Assembly: GCA_002408105.1 (NCBI GenBank)
Contig: DHQM01000083.1
Span: 1 to 6,412, forward strand
Direction of reading: 5' to 3'
DNA length: 6,412 nucleotides
DNA from: Gammaproteobacteria bacterium UBA5338
GTDB taxonomy: Bacteria; Pseudomonadota; Gammaproteobacteria; Pseudomonadales; UBA5862
The notes below the pieces were generated by a model. That model did not search any database. It worked only from the letters and a program-made list of their open reading frames with translations, and was not told where the DNA came from. A program made the translations under genes and the position numbers. Positions 1 through 5,534 of this stretch are shown here, one piece after another (position 1 is the stretch's first letter; the number at the start of each line of letters is the position of its first letter).

Positions 1-167
1 ACGAAGGCAAGGCCTATGCCGAAGCGCTGAAAAAGGCAGGCGTTGCAGTGGAGTATGTCAATTACGAAGGCATGATCCACGGCTTCTTCAACATGCAGCG
101 CGTGCTGGATGTGGCGCGGGAAGCCGTGAAGGCGGCGGCAAAAGCGTTGAAGGAGGCGCTCGCCTGA
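1..167 (+). CDS. Alpha/beta hydrolase (HSL-type esterase/lipase), C-terminal end only
   Basis: This is the last 54 codons of a gene that begins before the window; the frame starts at base 3 and ends with TGA at 165-167. The visible protein begins [14 protein letters not shown] and contains YEGMIHGF. In the hormone-sensitive-lipase (alpha/beta hydrolase fold-3) family, the catalytic Asp lies in a D-P-L-R-D-E-G stretch and the catalytic His in an H-G-F motif. The first fits the residues at the window edge, and the second is seen directly (His codon at 78-80). The family hydrolyses short to medium acyl esters in the cytoplasm. The nucleophile Ser and oxyanion HGG motif lie outside the window, so substrate and full length cannot be judged. 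Codon style is like the first part of the ligase downstream and unlike the genes right of about 1300. An acyl-ester hydrolase next to an acyl-CoA ligase suggests lipid or ester catabolism, but that is inference. Confidence 0.85.
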   Translation, partial: EGKAYAEALKKAGVAVEYVNYEGMIHGFFNMQRVLDVAREAVKAAAKALKEALA

Positions 168-176
168 TCTCACGCG

Positions 177-215
177 TGCCATGCCCGGCGCCAGATTGTG
201 ACGCCGGGCATGGCA
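177..215 (+). terminator. Perfect 14-bp inverted repeat, possible terminator without a T-tract
   Basis: Bases 177-190 (TGCCATGCCCGGCG) are the exact reverse complement of 202-215, with an 11-base loop. The hairpin starts 9 bases after the hydrolase stop, which is the usual place for a transcription terminator. No run of T follows the stem on the plus strand, so it is not a textbook Rho-independent terminator. It may stop transcription imperfectly, protect the 3' end of the hydrolase mRNA, or be a dispersed palindromic repeat. The stem also contains two ATGs, but neither opens a supported gene. Confidence 0.5.
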
Positions 216-264
216 GCGCCGGACTTCATGCGATATAGGACGAGAAACAACAGGGGAAGTTTCC

Positions 265-1845
265 ATGCCCGCGCTCCGCTCGCCGCTTGTCCATCCCTTT
301 TCGAAATTCGACGTGCCGCATCTCCTTGCTGTCCATGCCGCCGCGCGGCCGCAGCATCCTTTCCTCATCTGGGAACCCTTCGAGGGTGAAACGCGCATCT
401 GGTCCTATGCGAAGTTTCAGCATGAGGTGATGCAGGTCGCAGCCGGACTCAGGCAGCGTGGCGTGAAATTCGGCGAGCGTGTGCTTGTCCATCTCGACAA
501 TTGCCCGGAAAGCCTCATCGCGTGGTATGCCTGCGCGCATCTCGGCGCCGTCGCCGTCACCACGAATGCGCGTTCGGTTGCCGATGACCTCACCTATTTC
601 AGCGACCATGCAGGCGTAGTCGGCGCGATCACGCAGCCGGCCTTTGCTTCTCTCGTCGCGTCGTCCTGTGCGAAGATCAAGTGGCTCGCTGTGACGGAAA
701 CAGACAATGGCGCTGTGCCCGCAGAGAGAAATCTGCCGGCAAAGTCGGAAAGCTTCGCCGCACTTTATGGAGACGCCGCCGATGTGCCGCTCCGCGCGCC
801 CGATCCGATGGCGCGTGTCGGCATCCAGTACACGTCGGGCACGACATCGCGGCCCAAGGGCGTCGTCTGGACCCATGCCAATGCATTGTGGGGCGGCAAG
901 CTCTGCGCGCTGCACGAGGACCTGCGGCAGACGGATGTGCATCTTACCTATCTGCCGCTTTTCCATACCAATGCGCAGTCCTATTCCGTGCTTGCCGCGC
1001 TTTGGGCGGGGGCAACGGTCGTGCTGCAGCCGCGCTTTTCCGCTTCACGCTTCTGGTCCGTCTCGCAGAAGCACAATTGCACCTGGACCTCGATGGTGCC
1101 CTTCTGCGTCCGTGCGCTGATGGGACAGGAAAAGCCGAAGTCGCATTCATATCGCTATTGGGGCAACGGCATTTCCGCGCCGCCGACCGACGCGCATTTC
1201 GGCGTCAAGACCATCGGCTGGTGGGGCATGACCGAGACCATCACCCACGGCATCGTCGGCGACCTTCACTGGCCGAGCCCATCCATGAGTTGCGGACGGG
1301 CGGCACCCGAGTACGAAATCGCCGTGGTCGATGACACCGGAGAACCCGTAGAGCCAGGCAAAACCGGACACCTTCTGGTGCGTGGCATTCGCGGGGTTTC
1401 GCTGTTTCTCGAGTACCTGAAAGACCCACAAGCCACGGCCGACGCCTTTGACGACCATGGCTGGTTCCGCACCGGAGACCGGGTCCGAACCACCCCGGAA
1501 GGCTTCATCTTTTTCGCCGACCGCGACAAGGACATGCTCAAGGTCGGCGGAGAAAACGTTGCCGCCTCGGAGATTGAGGCGGTGATCCGGGCGTCGGGTT
1601 GGGCCGAGGAAGTCGCTGTTGTGGCTCGCCGTCACCCCATGCTCGACGAAGTGCCCGTGGCCTTTGTCATCCCAGGCCCAGGTGCGCCCAGTTCACTGGA
1701 GGCTGAACTCATCGCGCATTGCCGGCAGCACCTCGCAGACTTCAAGGTTCCGCACGCGGTGTACCCGGTCGAAGACATGCCGCGCTCCACCCTAGAGAAG
1801 ATCAACAAGGCGGCCTTGCGGGCAACCCTCGCCGCCGACGCATAA
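265..1845 (+). CDS. Class I adenylate-forming acyl-CoA ligase (AMP-binding, CaiC-like)
   Basis: This 526-residue soluble enzyme should activate a carboxylic acid with ATP to an acyl-adenylate and then form the acyl-CoA thioester. Family motifs appear in order: the P-loop-like motif YTSGTTSRPKG at 189-199; GWWGMTET at 318-325; GWFRTGD at 399-405, with the ribose-binding Asp405; DRDKDMLKVGGENV at 419-432; and a C-terminal RSTLEKINKAALR at 507-519. The catalytic lysine is probably Lys512, but the usual T-G-K is L-E-K here. The length is normal for the family. Overall resemblance is to crotonobetaine/carnitine-CoA ligase-like and medium-chain acyl-CoA ligases; the true substrate cannot be read. 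The start is supported by AGGGGAAG at 252-259, five bases before ATG265. Codon use changes within the gene: none of 21 Pro codons before residue 330 is CCA, against 5 of 15 afterwards. This suggests a recombinant gene or an assembly join near the 318-325 motif. The stop is nine bases before the next gene. Confidence 0.93.
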   Translation: MPALRSPLVHPFSKFDVPHLLAVHAAARPQHPFLIWEPFEGETRIWSYAKFQHEVMQVAAGLRQRGVKFGERVLVHLDNCPESLIAWYACAHLGAVAVTTNARSVADDLTYFSDHAGVVGAITQPAFASLVASSCAKIKWLAVTETDNGAVPAERNLPAKSESFAALYGDAADVPLRAPDPMARVGIQYTSGTTSRPKGVVWTHANALWGGKLCALHEDLRQTDVHLTYLPLFHTNAQSYSVLAALWAGATVVLQPRFSASRFWSVSQKHNCTWTSMVPFCVRALMGQEKPKSHSYRYWGNGISAPPTDAHFGVKTIGWWGMTETITHGIVGDLHWPSPSMSCGRAAPEYEIAVVDDTGEPVEPGKTGHLLVRGIRGVSLFLEYLKDPQATADAFDDHGWFRTGDRVRTTPEGFIFFADRDKDMLKVGGENVAASEIEAVIRASGWAEEVAVVARRHPMLDEVPVAFVIPGPGAPSSLEAELIAHCRQHLADFKVPHAVYPVEDMPRSTLEKINKAALRATLAADA

Positions 1846-1854
1846 CTCCAGCGC

Positions 1855-4614
1855 ATGGCGCCACCCGGCCCTCTTTCGCCACCCGGCATTCAGCGCCTGC
1901 TGGCGCTGATTGGCCTGCTCGTCGCTGGGCTGGCGTGCTCAGCTGCCTGGCCGCAAGCCGAGGCACCCAAGCGCCCCGACCTGGCGAGCCGAATGGATGT
2001 GCTGGTCGACCCGACAGGGGACCTGCAGGTGGCGGACCTGGTGGTTCCGCCGGCGCACCACCGGTTCGCTCCGCCACCACGAACCCCCATTCACCTTGGC
2101 CGTTCTGCTGCTACCCACTGGGTTCGTTTCACCCTGTCGGGAACGGATGCCCCACCGGCAACTTTTCTATTGGTGGACAATCGGCTCATCGGCAACGCTG
2201 CCCTGTTCAAGGCGTCGGGGGAGGGCGCAATTGAGGAGGTCGCCCACCCCGACCGGCGGGCTTGGTTGTCGCCCCTTACGTTTCCGCTTCAGCTTGGCCC
2301 GGACGAGACGGCAACCTACTACCTCCGGCTACAGGATTCGCCACCCGTTTCCGCCGAGATTCGTCTGACCTCGGCCGAATCGCTCGGAGCCATGCTGGTC
2401 GAGCGCCAATGGATATCGGGGCTGACAGTCGGGCTGCTGCTCACGTTTCTGGTGTACAACCTGATCGCGTACTTCAACCACCTGGCGCCAGCTTCGCTGC
2501 ACTTTGCCCTTTTCCTCGCATCAATGATCGGGCTGCAGACGGTCGTGGACGGCATCCTGTTCAAATTATTGCCCGTTCCAATGGACTGGAACATCGCGCT
2601 CAATGTGCTGATGTTGCTGCTGGTGAACCTCACTGCGCTCGGATTCGGGCGGGTTTTTTTGCTGCAGGGGTCCGATGGGAACGGCTGGAGAAAAGCCCTG
2701 TGGGCGGTGCAGGGACTGGTCGTGGTGATGGCGCTTGCACTGCCCCTCGTCGACATTGCCACCTGGCTCTTTCCCTCCGCTTTGCTCATCTCTCTGCTGT
2801 CGACCCTAATGCTGATTGGCCTGGCACTCGGAAAAGCCGTGCGTGGCCACCACCATGCCCTGTACTACCTTGCTGCCCGAATCTTGTATGTACCCCTAAT
2901 TGGCCTGGCCGCGCTCAATGTCTGGGGGCTTCTCCCTGAGCAACCGCTCCGCGAAGTGGGTGTCATGCTCGTTGCTGCGGTCGAAGCAGGCCTCTTGTCC
3001 GTTGGCGTGGTGCGCCGCTTGCAGTCCTTCGAAGCAGAGCGGGTCTCGCAAGCGCAACTGTTGAGTGACCACAGGCTGGAGGTCTCCGTTCGCCAAGCAA
3101 TGACCGCGAAAATCGCCCACGACCTGCGCTCTCCGATGAGCGACCTGCACGGTTTGACGCAACTGCTGCAGGGCACGCGGCTGGACCGCCGACAGCGCGA
3201 GCTCGTCGAGGCACTGGCCCGCTCCAGTGAGAAGCTTTCCTACCTGGTCGAGCGGGCACAGAACATCGTCAGCGTAGAGGCCAATGATGTCCGCTTGGTG
3301 GTGGAACCGCTCGACATTCAAGCCCTGGTGGAAAATGCCACCCAACGCGCTGAACTGTTGCTGGACGGTCTCGCGTCTTCAACCGAGGTCAGGGTCAGCC
3401 CAGAACTCCCGCGTTTTGTAAGCGGTGACGCCCGTCGGCTGAGGCAAACGTTGATTGAGCTGTTGTGCAACGCACACGAGGCCACTCCACAGTCCGTGCT
3501 TCTGCTGACGGTCAGCACGCAGGCGGCGTCACTGGACTCGATTCGGTTCGAGATCTCCGGCATTGAGAAAGATTTGAGTACCGAGTACCGCCAAACCCAC
3601 TCAGGGGAGCGCCCAGCGGCAGAGGATTTGCCCGCCAGCCGCGATGCACGCCGATACAGTTTCACCATCGCCAACCGCTTGCTCCAGCGGATGGGGGGTG
3701 ACCTGATGGTGCAGTCAAGCCCCAAAGGCGGCAGCACCATCTCATTCAGCCTGCGCCTCCCTTGTGCGGACGAACAGCCGTTCTCCACCAGCATCAGCGA
3801 CCTGCTGTTTGACCGGCGGGCACTGCTCGCTGGGCTTGACTCACCTTCCTTCGAGGCCATGGCGGGTGAGTTGCGGGCCATCGGGCTGGAAGTGTTCAAG
3901 GCCCACAGCAGCAACGAAGCCATTGCAGTCCTACGTTCGCAACAGTCATTGGGCCGCAGCATCGAATTGCTGGTCATCGACCAGGGCGTCAGCGACGGAG
4001 GAGGCGTGGAACTGGCGGCTCGCATCAACACCAGCGAAGCCCTGCACACCGACTTTCCCATCGTGCTGCTTTCCGATTACCGCTCCGCTCCGGCCTTTGA
4101 ACGCGCACGCAATGCAGGAATCGCCGCCACCCTGACCCACCCACTGGACACCGATACCTTGGTGCGCACCCTAGGACAGGTGCTTGCAAAGCACAGCGCC
4201 GCTTCAGGCGGTGCGACGCCGGACCCCGGCGCGTCCAATGCGCATCTGCGCCTGCTGCTGGTGGAAAACGATCCGATCAGCCAGCGGGTGTTGCAACGGC
4301 TGGTGGAGCAACTGGGCGCCCATTTGGACGTTGCAGCCAGCGGGGCCGAAGCGATCGAACGAATCAAGCAACACGCGTATGACCTGGTGTTGATGGACTG
4401 CGAAATGCCTGTGCTGAATGGTTTCGAGACCAGCCGCCGGGTGCGGCATTTCGAACTGAATGCCAACCGACTGCCCACGCCGATCATCGCGTTGACCGGG
4501 CACCCCCCCGAGGCACTGCAGGAAAATTGGCGTGAATCCGGTGTCAACGAGCTGGTATACAAGCCAGTCGACCTTCCCCAGCTGCGTCGCTTGGTGCAAG
4601 AATGGGCGTACTGA
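1855..4614 (+). CDS. 7TMR-DISM hybrid sensor histidine kinase with degenerate ATP lid and two receivers
   Basis: This is a 919-residue inner-membrane signalling protein. A signal-peptide-like segment (about 12-31) is followed by a periplasmic domain to about 180 (7TMR-DISMED2-like). Seven hydrophobic spans lie at about 186-207, 212-233, 245-270, 282-305, 307-327, 333-355 and 366-386, and a short linker follows. The dimerisation domain has the H-box AKIAHDLRSP (His422). The N-box Asn539 is present, but the G1 box reads FEISGIEKD (565-573), where D-x-G-x-G is expected. The G2 GLGL position is YSFT (601-604), although MGGDLMVQSSPKGGST follows. A first receiver (about 647-775) keeps Asp709 and Ser740 but has His762 in place of the conserved Lys. 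The second receiver (about 798-919) has Glu804/Asn805, Asp848, Thr881 and Lys903 and looks functional. ATG1855 is the first ATG after the in-frame TAA of the ligase and is needed to include the signal peptide. No good Shine-Dalgarno is seen, so coupled translation is likely. The ligand is unknown. Confidence 0.93.
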   Translation: MAPPGPLSPPGIQRLLALIGLLVAGLACSAAWPQAEAPKRPDLASRMDVLVDPTGDLQVADLVVPPAHHRFAPPPRTPIHLGRSAATHWVRFTLSGTDAPPATFLLVDNRLIGNAALFKASGEGAIEEVAHPDRRAWLSPLTFPLQLGPDETATYYLRLQDSPPVSAEIRLTSAESLGAMLVERQWISGLTVGLLLTFLVYNLIAYFNHLAPASLHFALFLASMIGLQTVVDGILFKLLPVPMDWNIALNVLMLLLVNLTALGFGRVFLLQGSDGNGWRKALWAVQGLVVVMALALPLVDIATWLFPSALLISLLSTLMLIGLALGKAVRGHHHALYYLAARILYVPLIGLAALNVWGLLPEQPLREVGVMLVAAVEAGLLSVGVVRRLQSFEAERVSQAQLLSDHRLEVSVRQAMTAKIAHDLRSPMSDLHGLTQLLQGTRLDRRQRELVEALARSSEKLSYLVERAQNIVSVEANDVRLVVEPLDIQALVENATQRAELLLDGLASSTEVRVSPELPRFVSGDARRLRQTLIELLCNAHEATPQSVLLLTVSTQAASLDSIRFEISGIEKDLSTEYRQTHSGERPAAEDLPASRDARRYSFTIANRLLQRMGGDLMVQSSPKGGSTISFSLRLPCADEQPFSTSISDLLFDRRALLAGLDSPSFEAMAGELRAIGLEVFKAHSSNEAIAVLRSQQSLGRSIELLVIDQGVSDGGGVELAARINTSEALHTDFPIVLLSDYRSAPAFERARNAGIAATLTHPLDTDTLVRTLGQVLAKHSAASGGATPDPGASNAHLRLLLVENDPISQRVLQRLVEQLGAHLDVAASGAEAIERIKQHAYDLVLMDCEMPVLNGFETSRRVRHFELNANRLPTPIIALTGHPPEALQENWRESGVNELVYKPVDLPQLRRLVQEWAY

Positions 4615-4634
4615 TGCAGAAACTTCGACCCAAT

Positions 4635-4640
4635 GGGAGG
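4635..4640 (+). promoter_or_regulatory. Ribosome binding site that sets the hinT start
   Basis: GGGAGG lies seven bases before ATG4648. It overlaps the alternative upstream ATG at 4633, so that earlier codon has no usable site of its own. This favours the 114-residue protein beginning MSDCLFCG over a version with five more residues. Confidence 0.75.
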
Positions 4641-4647
4641 CACCCGA

Positions 4648-4992
4648 ATGAGTGATTGCCTGTTCTGTGGCATTGCGGCCGGCACCGTGCCAGCCGACGT
4701 GATTTACCAGACCGACGAGGTGGTGGCCTTCCGTGATCTACACCCCCAGGCACCTCTGCATGCGCTGGTGATTCCGCGCAAACACATCGCCACCATCAAC
4801 GACATCACGCCCGAAGACCAGACAGTGATCGGGGAAATGTACTTGGCCGCGGCCCAGATCGTGGGCGAGGCAGGGCTGTCAGAATCCGGGTTTCGCACTG
4901 TCATGAACTGCAACCGCCAAGGGGGCCAAACGGTGTACCACATCCATCTGCACGTTCTCGGTGGGCGCCAAATGCACTGGCCACCTGGTTAA
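4648..4992 (+). CDS. hinT: Histidine triad (HIT) nucleotide-binding protein, HinT type
   Basis: This is a 114-residue cytoplasmic protein of the HIT superfamily, of normal HinT length. The histidine triad HIHLHVL is at 98-104, with His102 as the expected nucleophile (seen), followed by GGRQMHWPPG at the C-terminus as in HinT proteins. The N-terminal C-L-F-C pair (Cys4, Cys7) resembles the half zinc site of many HINT proteins. The family hydrolyses purine nucleoside phosphoramidates and aminoacyl adenylates (known of the family). The sequence contains FRDLHPQAPLHALVIPRKH, the conserved core strand and helix region. The gene starts 33 bases after the hybrid kinase and could be co-transcribed with it, although HinT is a housekeeping protein and a functional link is not needed. 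Its stop is 19 bases from the stop of the convergent PII gene, and no terminator is visible between them. Confidence 0.95.
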   Translation: MSDCLFCGIAAGTVPADVIYQTDEVVAFRDLHPQAPLHALVIPRKHIATINDITPEDQTVIGEMYLAAAQIVGEAGLSESGFRTVMNCNRQGGQTVYHIHLHVLGGRQMHWPPG

Positions 4993-5011
4993 AAGGGACC
5001 ACAACCAAAGG

Positions 5012-5350
5012 TTACAAAGCCACGGCGCCCTGCTCGCCGGTGCGGATCCGCATGACACGCTCCAGGTCGAGCACGAAAATCTTGCCATCACCCACCTTTC
5101 CAGACCGCGCAGTCTGTGCGATGCACTCAATCGCAGCGTCCAGCTGTTGGTCCTCCAATGCCACTTCGATGCGAACCTTGGGCACAAAATCAACCACGCC
5201 CTCAGCGCCCGGATACTGCGCCGTATGTCCGCGCTGGCGCCCGAAACCTTTGGCTTCGCTGACCGTCATCCCATAGATTCCAAGCTCAACCAACTGGTTG
5301 CGTACATCGTCGAGCTTGTGCGGCTTGATGATGGCAATCACGTATTTCAC
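5012..5350 (-). CDS. PII family signalling protein (GlnB/GlnK-like) lacking Tyr51
   Basis: This is a 112-residue protein, exactly the canonical PII length. PII trimers sense ATP/ADP and 2-oxoglutarate and control ammonium transport, nitrogen regulators and some metabolic enzymes by T-loop contacts. The body is canonical: MKYVIAIIKPHKL at the N-terminus, KGFGRQRGH (34-42, with Arg38 and Gln39), PKVR with Lys58, GKVGDGKIFV (84-93, with Lys90) and RIRTGE (101-106). The T-loop reads Q-Y-P-G-A-E-G at 45-51. Tyr46 is kept, but the uridylylated Tyr51 is Gly (GGC, bases 5198-5200) and the usual Lys/Arg47 is Pro. Control by GlnD-type uridylylation at this site is therefore not possible, unless another residue is used. 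The start is GTG at 5350, chosen because it gives the canonical N-terminus and has GGGAG seven bases upstream. Longer in-frame readings would run into the divergent carboxylase gene. No amtB neighbour is visible in the window. The missing Tyr may mark a specialised paralogue. Confidence 0.95.
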   Translation of the reverse strand: MKYVIAIIKPHKLDDVRNQLVELGIYGMTVSEAKGFGRQRGHTAQYPGAEGVVDFVPKVRIEVALEDQQLDAAIECIAQTARSGKVGDGKIFVLDLERVMRIRTGEQGAVAL

Positions 5351-5357
5351 TGGCCCG

Positions 5358-5362
5358 CTCCC
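5358..5362 (-). promoter_or_regulatory. Ribosome binding site of the PII gene (supports GTG start)
   Basis: On the minus strand GGGAG lies seven bases before the GTG at 5350. It supports the canonical 112-residue PII over N-terminally longer open-frame versions. Confidence 0.7.
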
Positions 5363-5368
5363 ACCCGT

Positions 5369-5382
5369 GTCATTTTTGTGAC
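5369..5382. promoter_or_regulatory. Small dyad GTCA-N6-TGAC in the PII leader
   Basis: GTCATTTTTGTGAC is a four-base dyad with a six-base AT-rich centre. It lies between the tentative PII -10 element and the PII ribosome binding site. Its position would suit a repressor operator at the PII start of transcription, but such a short dyad can arise by chance and no regulator is recognised. Confidence 0.25.
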
Positions 5383-5386
5383 GGCG

Positions 5387-5415
5387 ATAGTAAACCAAAC
5401 CCGGCACAACCCCAA
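5387..5415 (-). promoter_or_regulatory. Tentative sigma-70 promoter for the PII gene
   Basis: Reading on the minus strand, TTGGGG (5410-5415) and TACTAT (5387-5392) are 17 bases apart. They match the consensus hexamers at 3 and 4 of 6 positions. The start would fall near 5380, giving a leader of about 30 bases. No clear sigma-54 site (GG-N10-GC with flanking consensus) was seen here, so classical NtrC-driven expression is not supported from this region. Confidence 0.3.
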
Positions 5416-5445
5416 CGGCCCTCCCCCGTCGCTGAACCGGCCCCA

Positions 5446-5454
5446 TGCTATAGT
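5446..5454 (+). promoter_or_regulatory. Extended -10 promoter for the biotin carboxylase gene
   Basis: TGCTATAGT holds an extended -10 TG-N followed by TATAGT, five of six matches to TATAAT. No convincing -35 hexamer lies at the right distance, which is tolerated in extended -10 promoters. Transcription would start near 5461, giving a leader of about 70 bases before the carboxylase start codon. Confidence 0.5.
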
Positions 5455-5463
5455 GCGGCCGGC

Positions 5464-5507
5464 CTGTACCGCAGGACCGGTGCTGGGCCCCGCCCAGGTA
5501 CGGACAG
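5464..5507 (+). promoter_or_regulatory. Possible leader hairpin before the biotin carboxylase gene
   Basis: CTGTACCG (5464-5471) can pair with CGGACAG (5501-5507) with one bulged A. Inside it, CTGGG (5483-5487) pairs with CCCAG (5493-5497) around a five-base loop. The structure would sit just after the predicted start of transcription and 15 bases before the ribosome binding site. In GC-rich DNA such pairing may be chance. It is not a riboswitch class that I recognise. Confidence 0.3.
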
Positions 5508-5522
5508 CACGTTGAGCCACCC

Positions 5523-5528
5523 AAGGAG
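5523..5528 (+). promoter_or_regulatory. Ribosome binding site of the biotin carboxylase gene
   Basis: AAGGAG lies three bases before ATG5532 and six bases before ATG5535. Spacing favours the second ATG, so the protein probably begins MFNKILVANRG. Confidence 0.7.
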
Positions 5529-5534
5529 AACATG

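Noticed and set aside
226..966. Long minus-strand open frame (246 codons) opposite the ligase
   Set aside because: It is antisense to a well-supported ligase, has no recognisable motif and no ribosome site, and such frames are expected in GC-rich coding DNA.
1719..2234. Plus-strand open frame (171 codons) bridging the ligase and kinase genes
   Set aside because: It is out of frame with both supported genes and has low-complexity Pro/Gly/Ala/Arg content without motifs.
2654..2660. Run of seven T in the kinase gene, possible frameshift or slippage site
   Set aside because: The frame reads normally through the transmembrane region on both sides, so nothing suggests a shift.
3318..4061. Minus-strand open frame (247 codons) opposite the hybrid kinase
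   Set aside because: Its composition is Ser/Arg-rich, as expected of a codon shadow, it has no domain signal, and the plus strand carries clear kinase and receiver motifs.
4503..4509. Run of seven C in the second receiver, possible sequencing error
   Set aside because: The receiver motifs before it (Asp848, Thr881) and after it (Lys903) are in the same frame, so the run is read correctly.
4993..5011. Possible bidirectional terminator between hinT and the PII gene
   Set aside because: Only a weak four-base GGTT/AACC pairing is present in 19 bases, with no GC stem or T-tract.
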